A stretch of 9,494 bases of DNA from an uncultured Eubacteriales bacterium (GTDB taxonomy: Bacteria > Bacillota > Clostridia > Oscillospirales > Oscillospiraceae): contig URCK01000068.1 of assembly GCA_900546295.1 (NCBI GenBank), positions 1 through 9,494 of the forward strand, read 5' to 3'. Of this stretch, positions 1-6,620 are shown piece by piece. Position 1 is the first letter of the stretch. Each line of letters starts with the position of its first letter. A program made the position numbers and the translations under genes. The notes below the pieces were generated by a model. That model did no database searches, was not told the DNA's origin, and was given only the letters and a program-made list of their open reading frames with translations.

Positions 1-2
1 AG

Positions 3-3000
3 ATTCCATTTTTTGAATTATTCACCGACTTTTCGCCGGATTTTGACCTGCGCGTGCCGCTCAACGCTGCGATGGTCACCAATATGGTGCTCGAGCCGGA
101 AAAGCGCACGATGACGCTTGATATGACCGTGCGCGCGGAGATGACCGACTCCACGCGCGAGACGGTCGAGCAGATGCTCGCGCGCAGCTATGATCTAAAG
201 CGCGTGGACATCCGCGTCAAATCGACGGCGGAAGCCTTTCCCGATATGACGAAAAATGCGGGGCGCAAGGTGAGCGGCAGCGGCAGCGTCATCATGGGAC
301 GCGAGATCGCAAAGGGGAGGGTGCTCCCCATCAGCGAGCTGACGCCCAAGGCCGGTCACGTCGTCGTCGAGGGCAAGGTTTTCAAGTTCGACTGCCACGA
401 AACGCGCCGCGCGGGCGTGTGGACGATGCTGCTTGAGATGACGGATTACGAGGGCTCGCTCATCATCCGCCGGAGTCTTCCGGAGCGCGAGGCGGTCGAG
501 CTGAACGGCAAGATCGCCAATGGCATGTGGCTGCGCGTCAGCGGGCGCATGGAGCTTTCCTTCGACGGCAAAGACATGCAGCTCAATCCGCAGGACATCA
601 TGCAGATCGAGCACGAGGAGCGCAAGGACACGGCGGAAGAAAAGCGCGTGGAGCTGCATCTGCATACGCGCATGTCCAACATGGACGCGCTGACCGACAC
701 GGCAGCCGCCGTCAAGCGCGCGATCAAGTGGGGAATGCCCGCCATCGCCATCACCGACCACGGCGTGGCGCAGAGCTTCCCGGACGCCTGGCATACCGGA
801 GAGGGTAAAATAAAACTCCTTTACGGCTGCGAGGGCTATTTTCTCAACAATATCGACGACCGCATCGCCGTACACGGACCGCAGGACGGCGACTTTTCAA
901 GTGAGATCTGCTGTTTCGACATTGAAACGACGGGCCTCAAGGTCGCGACTGACGCCATCACCGAGATCGGCGCCGTCATCTTAAAGAACGGCGAGATCGT
1001 CGACACCTTCCAGACCTTTGTCGACCCCGAGCGCAGGCTTTCGCCCGAGATCATCGGCCTCACCGGCATCACGGACGAGATGCTGCGCGGTGCGCCGAAA
1101 TTAGAGGACGCGCTGCACGCCTTCCTCAAATTTGCGGGTGAGCGTCCTCTCGCCGCGCACAACGCGGAGTTCGATATCAGCTTCATCCGCGCGGGCTGCA
1201 AAAAGTGCGGCATTCCCTTCGAGCCGACGTATCTCGACTCGCTCATCTTTGCGCAGAACCTCCTGCCGGAGCTTTCCAAGCACAAGCTTGATATCGTGGC
1301 CGACCACTTGCAGCTTCCGCAGTTCAACCACCACCGCGCCTCGGACGACGCGGTGCCCGTTGCGCAGATGCTCGTGAAGTTTTTCGCCATGCTCGAAGCG
1401 CGCGGCGTTACGCGCCTTCAGCAGATCAACGACGAGATGACAAAGCTCCGCCCGCTGGGCGCAAAGCGCAACCGCTTCCCAAAGCACATCATCCTCATCG
1501 CAAAGAACAAGGTCGGTCTCAAAAATCTCTACCAGCTCATTTCGGCATCGAACCTCAAGTATTTCAAGCGCGTGCCGACCATCCCGAAAAGCGAGCTCAT
1601 CGCGCACCGCGAGGGCTTGATCGTTGGTTCCGCCTGCGAGGCAGGCGAGCTGTTCCGCGCCATCATCGACCACAAGGATTGGAACGAGCTCAAGCGCATC
1701 GCCTCGTTTTACGATTTTCTTGAGATCCAGCCCCTGTGCAACAACCGCTTTCTGGTGCGCGACGGCACGGTGCGCGACGACGAGGACCTCAAGAACTTCA
1801 ACCGCACAGTCGTAAAGCTCGGCGAAGAGCTCGGCAAACCCGTTTGCGCGACGGGCGACGTCCATTTTCTCGACCCTGAGGACGAGGTCTACCGCCACAT
1901 CCTGCTTGCGTCGAAGAAATTTGCCGACGCGAACGAACCTGTGCCGCTCTACTTCCGAACGACCGACGAAATGCTCAAGGAATTCGACTATCTCGGCAAA
2001 GAAAAAGCCTATGAGGTCGTCGTGACCAACACGCGCGCCATCGCCGAGCAGGTGGAGGACATTGAGCTTCTGCCCAAGGGCAAGCTCTTCCCGCCGCGCC
2101 TTGAAAACTCCGAGGAAGACCTCAACCGCATGGTCTGGGACAAGGCGCATGCGCTCTACGGCGACGAGCTGCCGCAGCTCATCGTCGACCGATTGAACAT
2201 CGAGCTGGGCGGCATCCTCGGCAAGTACGACGTCGTTTATATGTCGGCGCAGAAGCTCGTGCAGCGCTCGCTCGAGTGCGGCTATCTCGTCGGCTCGCGA
2301 GGCTCGGTCGGCTCGTCGCTTGTTGCATACATGGCGGGTATCACCGAGGTCAACGCCCTGCCGCCGCACTATCGCTGCCCCAAGTGCCGCAACGTGGAGT
2401 TCCACGGCGGCGAGTACGGCTGCGGCGCGGATATGCCCGACAAGATGTGCCCCGTCTGCGGCACAAAATACGTCAAGGACGGCTTTGACATCCCGTTTGA
2501 GACCTTCCTCGGCTACGGCGGCGGCAAGGTGCCGGATATCGACCTGAACTTCTCGGGCGAATATCAGGCGCGCGCGCATGCGCACGCGGTCGAGATGTTC
2601 GGAAAGACCCAGGTCTTCCGCGCGGGCACGATCGGTACGCTCGCGGAAAAGACGGCCTACGGCTTCGTCAAAAAATACGTCGAGGAAAACGGCATCGCCG
2701 CGGGCAATGCCGAGATCGACCGCCTGACGGCGGGCTGCGTTGGCGTGCGCCGCACGACGGGTCAGCACCCCGGCGGCCTCGTCGTCGTGCCGGACGATAT
2801 GGACATTGAGGATTTCTGCCCCGTCCAGCACCCTGCGGACGACCCCGAGAGCGAAACGATCACCACGCACTTTGAATATCACTGCATGGAGGATAATCTC
2901 CTCAAGCTCGATATGCTCGGCCACGATGACCCGACGATGATCCGAATGCTGGAGAACATCACGGGCGTCAACGCCCGTGAGATCCCGCTTGACGACGCCG

Positions 3001-3971
3001 ACACCATGTCGATCTTCATCTCGTCCAAGATCCTCGGCTACGAGAACGACGAGGTGCTCGGCCCCACGGGCGCCGTCGCCATACCGGAGTTCAACACACG
3101 CTTCACGCGCCAGATGCTCGTGGACACCCAGCCGAAGGACTTTAATACCCTTCTGCGCCTCTCCGGTTTCTCCCACGGAACGGACGTGTGGCTCGGCAAC
3201 GCGAAGGATCTGATCGTCAGCGGCACGGCGAGCGTTCTGGAGACTGTCGGCTGCCGTGACGATATCATGCTCTATCTCATCTCGATGGGGCTTGACCCGA
3301 AGATGAGCTTCAAGACCATGGAGGCCGTCCGAAAGGGCAAGGTCAAAGCCGGCAAGGCAGGGGACTGGCCGATGTGGGTCGAGGAAATGCGCAAGCACGA
3401 TGTACCGGAGTGGTACATCGAGTCGCTTGCGAAGATCGGCTACCTCTTCCCGAAAGCGCACGCGGTCGCCTACGTCATGATGGCGTTCCGCATCGCGTGG
3501 TTCAAGGTGCATGAGCCGCTTGCATTCTATGCGACCTTCTTCTCCATCCGCGCCAAGGCATTCGACGCTGCCGAGTGCTGCAAGGATGCCGACGCGCTGC
3601 GCCGCCGCATCCGCGAGATCGAAAACAACAAGGACGCCACCGCCGTCGAGCAGGATCTGATGACGACGCTTGAAGTCTGCTACGAATTCTGCCTGCGCGG
3701 CTTCCACTTTGAGCCCATCGACATTTACCGGAGCGACGCAACAAAGTTCATCGTCACGGAGAACGGGCTTCTTCCGCCGTTCACGTCCGTGCGCGGCCTC
3801 GGCGAGACCGCCGCGCTTGATACAGTCGAGAAGCGAAAGGGAAAGACCTTTACATCTGTTGAAGAGTTTTCCATGTGCTGCAACAAGCTTTCGCAGACAC
3901 ACATCGACCAGCTGCGCGCCCTCGGCGCGTTCGCGGGGCTGCCGGAAACGAGCCAGCTGACGCTGTTCTGA
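3..3971 (+). CDS. polC: DNA polymerase III alpha subunit, PolC type (5'-partial)
   Basis: PolC is the replicative DNA polymerase of Firmicutes, with built-in 3'-5' proofreading. The reading frame is open to the left edge, so the gene is 5'-truncated; bases 3-53 add in-frame residues (IPFFELFTDF...) before the GTG at 54, which is therefore an internal Val and not the start. Numbering from the codon at 54, domains run: short N-terminal domain (to about 55), OB fold (about 90-190), PHP domain (from about 198, with HLHT at 202 and ITDH near 233) interrupted by a DEDDh exonuclease (D289, E291, D374, H427, D432), PHP resuming with CATGDVHFL near 598-606, then the polymerase core. The core shows GSRGSVGSS (748-756), a Cys zinc site (C775, C778, C790, C799, C802), the catalytic PDIDLNFSGEY (D828, D830) and LKLDMLGHDD (D953). 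It ends in QLTLF, a beta-clamp-binding motif like the QLSLF of B. subtilis PolC. All catalytic residues I can place are intact. The visible part is 1322 residues, and the segment between the N-terminal domain and OB fold is unusually short. Identity is certain; the true start lies outside the window. Confidence 0.97.
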   Translation: MPFFELFTDFSPDFDLRVPLNAAMVTNMVLEPEKRTMTLDMTVRAEMTDSTRETVEQMLARSYDLKRVDIRVKSTAEAFPDMTKNAGRKVSGSGSVIMGREIAKGRVLPISELTPKAGHVVVEGKVFKFDCHETRRAGVWTMLLEMTDYEGSLIIRRSLPEREAVELNGKIANGMWLRVSGRMELSFDGKDMQLNPQDIMQIEHEERKDTAEEKRVELHLHTRMSNMDALTDTAAAVKRAIKWGMPAIAITDHGVAQSFPDAWHTGEGKIKLLYGCEGYFLNNIDDRIAVHGPQDGDFSSEICCFDIETTGLKVATDAITEIGAVILKNGEIVDTFQTFVDPERRLSPEIIGLTGITDEMLRGAPKLEDALHAFLKFAGERPLAAHNAEFDISFIRAGCKKCGIPFEPTYLDSLIFAQNLLPELSKHKLDIVADHLQLPQFNHHRASDDAVPVAQMLVKFFAMLEARGVTRLQQINDEMTKLRPLGAKRNRFPKHIILIAKNKVGLKNLYQLISASNLKYFKRVPTIPKSELIAHREGLIVGSACEAGELFRAIIDHKDWNELKRIASFYDFLEIQPLCNNRFLVRDGTVRDDEDLKNFNRTVVKLGEELGKPVCATGDVHFLDPEDEVYRHILLASKKFADANEPVPLYFRTTDEMLKEFDYLGKEKAYEVVVTNTRAIAEQVEDIELLPKGKLFPPRLENSEEDLNRMVWDKAHALYGDELPQLIVDRLNIELGGILGKYDVVYMSAQKLVQRSLECGYLVGSRGSVGSSLVAYMAGITEVNALPPHYRCPKCRNVEFHGGEYGCGADMPDKMCPVCGTKYVKDGFDIPFETFLGYGGGKVPDIDLNFSGEYQARAHAHAVEMFGKTQVFRAGTIGTLAEKTAYGFVKKYVEENGIAAGNAEIDRLTAGCVGVRRTTGQHPGGLVVVPDDMDIEDFCPVQHPADDPESETITTHFEYHCMEDNLLKLDMLGHDDPTMIRMLENITGVNAREIPLDDADTMSIFISSKILGYENDEVLGPTGAVAIPEFNTRFTRQMLVDTQPKDFNTLLRLSGFSHGTDVWLGNAKDLIVSGTASVLETVGCRDDIMLYLISMGLDPKMSFKTMEAVRKGKVKAGKAGDWPMWVEEMRKHDVPEWYIESLAKIGYLFPKAHAVAYVMMAFRIAWFKVHEPLAFYATFFSIRAKAFDAAECCKDADALRRRIREIENNKDATAVEQDLMTTLEVCYEFCLRGFHFEPIDIYRSDATKFIVTENGLLPPFTSVRGLGETAALDTVEKRKGKTFTSVEEFSMCCNKLSQTHIDQLRALGAFAGLPETSQLTLF

Positions 3972-3995
3972 CGCGTCCGGCAGCAGAAACATATG

Positions 3996-4035
3996 AAAAG
4001 GGACATTCTCTCATGTGAGAGAATGTCCCTTTTTT
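3996..4035. terminator. Bidirectional intrinsic terminator between polC and the XRE regulator
   Basis: A perfect inverted repeat: GGGACATTCTCTC (4000-4012) pairs with GAGAGAATGTCCC (4017-4029) around a 4-base loop, flanked by AAAA (3996-3999) and a run of six T (4030-4035). On the plus strand it gives a stem plus U-tract 28 bases after the polC stop. On the minus strand the AAAA becomes a U-tract, so it also serves the convergent regulator gene, whose stop codon is at 4063-4065. Position, stem strength and symmetry all fit a shared terminator. Confidence 0.92.
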
Positions 4036-4062
4036 GTCGCTTCCTTCCTCGTCGGTGTTCGC

Positions 4063-5133
4063 TTATTTGACGCTTTCCCAGAAGGATTCATGCTCGCTCG
4101 TGCCGCCGTCGTCGAAAAAGGCGTGGAACGCCGCGTCCACCGCACTGTGGCTGAAGTCGCTGTAGATGCCGACGGTTTCCATGCCTTCATAGAAGCGGAC
4201 ATTCTCCGCACTGTGGCTGGGAGAAGCGTCGTAAGCGGCGGCCAGCGCCTTGGCGCGGGAGAGATCGTCGCGCGCGCCGTCCAAATCGCCGCCGTTGTAC
4301 TTGAGCCGCGCGAGCGCTGCGTGCGAGGCCGCGCTGATCTTATCGAGCTCGCTGACGGAATCTCCTTTTCTGAGACCTGCAAGCATCGAATGCTTCCACT
4401 GCAAAATGTCGATCACCGAGTGGAGGTCTCCTCTCGCCTCAAATACGTTGGCGAAACCGTCGCACACGCGCACGAGCGACATGACCGCGCGCAGCAATGC
4501 CATGGAAAGATACGGTACGCCCTCCTCACGCCGTTCCTTCACGCCTGCGAGCAGACAGCCGATCTGATCGTCGAGCAGGCCGCAGGCGTTGTTCTCCTTG
4601 AAGAGAGCGAGCGCGCGTTCCCAGTCCTCCATGTCGAGCAGCACGTTCGCCATGTCGAGCCGGAGTGACATTTCGCTGATCTCCGGGTCGCTGTTTTGTG
4701 AAAGCAGGCGGATGGCATGCGATAGCAGGTCGAGCGAACGGCTCTGCATCTTCTTGTCCTGCCGCTTGAGACCTGCCATCTCAAAAAGCTTGGCGCATTC
4801 GTAGATGACGCCGAAGGTGTTCGGGAATTTTTGCAGCGCCTTTTCCGCCTCGGCAATGCCCTCATCATAATTGTCCTCGCGGCGCAGGCGCTTCATGCGC
4901 TCGACGATGCTCTTGCGGTCGTTCGCGCGCAGCCGGTAGCCGAGCAGCGCATCGACCGAGAGGTCAAAGAAGTCGGCAAGCTCCATCAGCATTGGAATTT
5001 CCGGCAGGCTCTGCCCCTGCTCCCATTTGCTCACTGCCGCGACGGAGACGCCCATCGCTTCGGCGAGCTGTTCCTGCGTCAGCCCCTTCTGCTTGCGGTA
5101 AAAACGGATCTGGTCTGCAATACGGTTTTCCAT
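4063..5133 (-). CDS. XRE-family transcriptional regulator with TPR-like C-terminal domain
   Basis: A probable DNA-binding regulator of 356 residues. Residues 5-62 form a Cro/CI-type helix-turn-helix: QIRFYRKQKGLTQEQLAEAM, then the recognition region VSVAAVSKWEQG (29-40), then a typical LPEIPMLMELADFFDLSVDA tail. Residues about 74-300 are a series of amphipathic helix pairs (for example NYDEGIAEAEKALQKFP at 88-104 and DMEDWERALALFKENN at 167-182) resembling tetratricopeptide repeats, a layout used by regulators that sense a peptide, protein or small ligand; the ligand here is unknown. The ATG at 5133 is preferred over the upstream in-frame ATG at 5208 because GAAAGGAG (5140-5147) sits 6 bases before it, the helix-turn-helix begins right after it, and the extra 25 residues would cover the promoter region. 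The gene stands alone between two terminators, convergent with polC. Self-regulation is possible but is inference. The target genes cannot be told from the sequence. Confidence 0.88.
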   Translation of the reverse strand: MENRIADQIRFYRKQKGLTQEQLAEAMGVSVAAVSKWEQGQSLPEIPMLMELADFFDLSVDALLGYRLRANDRKSIVERMKRLRREDNYDEGIAEAEKALQKFPNTFGVIYECAKLFEMAGLKRQDKKMQSRSLDLLSHAIRLLSQNSDPEISEMSLRLDMANVLLDMEDWERALALFKENNACGLLDDQIGCLLAGVKERREEGVPYLSMALLRAVMSLVRVCDGFANVFEARGDLHSVIDILQWKHSMLAGLRKGDSVSELDKISAASHAALARLKYNGGDLDGARDDLSRAKALAAAYDASPSHSAENVRFYEGMETVGIYSDFSHSAVDAAFHAFFDDGGTSEHESFWESVK

Positions 5134-5186
5134 CCTGTGCTCCTTTCGCGTGTCCTTACGGATATTTTTTCTTTTGCTGTGAGCCC

Positions 5187-5216
5187 AGTATAGCGCCAGA
5201 GGCGGCAAAAGGACAG
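5187..5216 (-). promoter_or_regulatory. Possible promoter of the XRE regulator gene
   Basis: On the minus strand a good -10 hexamer TATACT (plus-strand AGTATA, 5187-5192) lies about 55 bases before the ATG at 5133. The best -35 candidate is CTGTCC (5211-5216), 18 bases upstream, which matches the TTGACA consensus at only three positions. Transcription from here would give a leader of roughly 45-50 bases. The hairpin upstream at 5284-5313 makes a separate promoter in this gap necessary, but the weak -35 keeps the exact placement tentative. Confidence 0.4.
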
Positions 5217-5218
5217 TG

Positions 5219-5239
5219 ATCGGTGGTAGAATCGGTAGA
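5219..5239. repeat. Short imperfect tandem repeat upstream of the XRE promoter
   Basis: ATCGGTGGTAGA (5219-5230) is followed directly by ATCGGTAGA (5231-5239), the same unit with three bases missing. It sits just upstream of the possible -35 element. Tandem half-sites at this position could be an operator for the adjacent regulator, but nothing in the sequence shows binding, and a short repeat of this size can arise by chance. Confidence 0.35.
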
Positions 5240-5283
5240 AATATTTTTTAACCGCAGGTTGAATTTGCCTGTACCAAGACGAC

Positions 5284-5313
5284 AATAAGACCTGCCTTTC
5301 GGCAGGTCTTATT
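5284..5313 (-). terminator. Hairpin terminator at the end of the pot/thioesterase/radical SAM operon
   Basis: AATAAGACCTGCC (5284-5296) pairs perfectly with GGCAGGTCTTATT (5301-5313), a 13-bp stem. Read on the minus strand it has a GAAA tetraloop, a stable GNRA type, and begins 6 bases after the radical SAM stop codon (5320-5322). The downstream arm ends in UCUUAUU followed by GUCGUC, so the U-tract is short and partly inside the stem. It is most likely an intrinsic terminator; the weak tail means some readthrough into the XRE gene is possible. Confidence 0.72.
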
Positions 5314-5319
5314 CTTTCC

Positions 5320-6192
5320 TTATAGACCCAGTTCCACCGCGCGGCGCAGGCGGACTTTGCCGTCGAGCGCTTCGTCGATCGTGTGGATGAGCGATTCGCG
5401 GTCGCGGTTGAGCGTACCGCCGAGGGGGAGGTAGTTCGAGGCGTGGTTCGAGCGGAAGACGCTGCCCTCAGAGTCGATATGCTCTAAGAAGAGGCGCGTT
5501 TCCGTCATCAGCTCGGTGGGGTTCATCATCCGGAACTCGCCGCGCTCGATCCAGTCGTGCAGGGGAGTGCCGGAGTAGACGCGCAGCGTGAGGAAGGCGA
5601 TATAGTCCGGCTTCATGCGCGACACGGCCTTTGCCGTGTCGATGGCGTGAGCGCGCCAGTCGCCATTCGCGCCCGCCATGCCGTTGATGGCAGTGACGGA
5701 GGTGGCGATGCCCGCCTCCTTGCAGCGGATGGTGTTTACGACCGTTTCCTCCGCCGTGACGCCCTTGCAGAACTTTTCAAGCAGTGCCTCGTTGCCGCTT
5801 TCCAGGCCGATGTAGACGATGCCGAGCCCGTGCTCGCGCAGCGTGCGCAGCTCCTCGTCGGTCTTGCGCATGATGGCCTTGGTCGTGGCGTAGGCCGCGA
5901 CGCGCCTGCACTTGGGAAAGTTGTCGCGGATATAGTCGAGAACGGTCAAAAGATAGTCCATCGGCAGGATCAGCGCGTCGCCGTCGGCGAGGAAGATTTT
6001 TTCGATATAGTCCGCGTAGGCGCGGGACTCGGCAAGGTCCGAGAGCACCTGCTCGATGGGGTTGATGGAGAACTTCTTGTCCTTATACATCGTGCAGAAG
6101 GCACACTTGTTGTGGCTGCATCCGAGCGTGCACTGCACGATGAGGCTGCGCGCCTCGCTGGGGGGACGGTAAACGGCTCCGGAATAGTGCAT
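5320..6192 (-). CDS. Radical SAM protein of unknown substrate
   Basis: A 290-residue protein that should bind a [4Fe-4S] cluster and S-adenosylmethionine and start a radical reaction; its substrate is unknown. The cluster motif is GCSHNKCAFC (24-33), with Cys25, Cys30 and Cys33 spaced CX4CX2C, one residue longer than the usual CX3CX2C. After it come MYKDKKF (35-41), FLADGDALILP (67-77) and GIVYIGLESGNE (124-135), the last typical of the SAM-contacting strands of Elp3/HemN-like radical SAM barrels. SNHASNYLPL (248-257) near the C terminus appears to be a family signature. From memory, similar proteins with a GCSHN-type motif are widespread in anaerobes and annotated only as radical SAM proteins. 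There is no B12-binding, SPASM or other accessory domain. The ATG at 6192 has AAGGAGG (6197-6203) 4 bases upstream and starts 12 bases after the thioesterase stop, so the two genes are translated from one message. It is the last gene of the operon. Confidence 0.88.
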   Translation of the reverse strand: MHYSGAVYRPPSEARSLIVQCTLGCSHNKCAFCTMYKDKKFSINPIEQVLSDLAESRAYADYIEKIFLADGDALILPMDYLLTVLDYIRDNFPKCRRVAAYATTKAIMRKTDEELRTLREHGLGIVYIGLESGNEALLEKFCKGVTAEETVVNTIRCKEAGIATSVTAINGMAGANGDWRAHAIDTAKAVSRMKPDYIAFLTLRVYSGTPLHDWIERGEFRMMNPTELMTETRLFLEHIDSEGSVFRSNHASNYLPLGGTLNRDRESLIHTIDEALDGKVRLRRAVELGL

Positions 6193-6204
6193 ACTGCCTC
6201 CTTC

Positions 6205-6597
6205 TTACTGCGCCAGCTTGCCCTGGCACTTGTCCATGAAGCGATCCACGGTGATGACGGCGCGCTGGTGCGTGCCCTCGCCGATGAGACCGGCGGCGTC
6301 GGTGGCGACTGCCTTGAAGTCGATCATCTTGCCATTTGCGGAAATGGCCGTGACCTCAACGGTGACAGTGACCTCCATGCCGACGGGGGAGGGGGAAACG
6401 TGCGCCATGTCGACCTTCGTGCCGACGGTGCTCTTGCCCTCGGGCAGCTCCTGCTGGAGGTAGGTGAAGGCGGCGTTCTCGACCATGGCGACGAGGTAGG
6501 GCGTGCCGAAGACCGGGAGGCCGCCGCTGCCGAGCGCGGCCGCGGTCATGTCCTCCGTGACGATTTTCTTGACGGTAAAAGTATCTCCGATGTTCAT
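6205..6597 (-). CDS. FlK-like hotdog-fold thioesterase
   Basis: A 130-residue soluble protein of the hotdog fold, expected to hydrolyse an acyl-CoA thioester in the cytoplasm. Aligned by memory to fluoroacetyl-CoA thioesterase FlK of Streptomyces cattleya, the catalytic set is present with the same spacing: Thr32 (VFGTP; FlK Thr42), Glu40 (MVENAA; Glu50), Gly59 (TVGT; Gly69), His66 (MAHVSP; His76) and Arg112 (GTHQRAV; Arg120). The FlK lid segment with Phe36, which favours fluoroacetyl-CoA, is shortened here and Gly26 falls at that position, so a fluoroacetate role is unlikely. The natural substrate is unknown; such proteins in gut Clostridia are usually labelled only as thioesterase family. 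The ATG at 6597 has AAAGGAG (6606-6612) 8 bases upstream, and the gene begins 23 bases after the PotCD stop. Its place in a polyamine-uptake operon could mean a link to an acyl-CoA made during amine metabolism, but that is inference. Confidence 0.87.
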   Translation of the reverse strand: MNIGDTFTVKKIVTEDMTAAALGSGGLPVFGTPYLVAMVENAAFTYLQQELPEGKSTVGTKVDMAHVSPSPVGMEVTVTVEVTAISANGKMIDFKAVATDAAGLIGEGTHQRAVITVDRFMDKCQGKLAQ

Positions 6598-6620
6598 AAG
6601 GTTGACTCCTTTGCTTGTAA

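Noticed and set aside
54..56. GTG at 54 as the polC start codon
   Set aside because: The frame is open to the window edge and the residues before it (FFELFTDFSPDFDLR) resemble the beginning of clostridial PolC; no ribosome binding site precedes the GTG.
2959..2980. Perfect 9-bp inverted repeat TCACGGGCG-tcaa-CGCCCGTGA inside polC
   Set aside because: It encodes ordinary residues (ITGVNARE) in a conserved coding region, has no U-tract, and lies in the middle of an intact gene; most likely a by-product of GC-rich codons.
1101..3992. A 963-codon open frame antisense to polC
   Set aside because: Its product is a low-complexity mix rich in Arg, Val, Asp, Leu and His with no recognisable domain, as expected when a GC-rich gene with strong third-position bias is read on the other strand. 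polC is intact with all its motifs.
4015..4668. Plus-strand frame opposite the XRE regulator, starting within the terminator
   Set aside because: It starts in the terminator hairpin and mirrors the regulator's TPR-like part; no domain and no ribosome binding site.
5134..5208. An N-terminal extension of the XRE regulator from the ATG at 5208
   Set aside because: The 25 extra residues do not belong to the helix-turn-helix fold, would cover the -10 element, and the ATG at 5133 has a well-placed GAAAGGAG.
5250..5260. Small palindrome AACC-GCA-GGTT beside a T-rich run
   Set aside because: Only four base pairs in the stem; too weak to call a terminator or operator.
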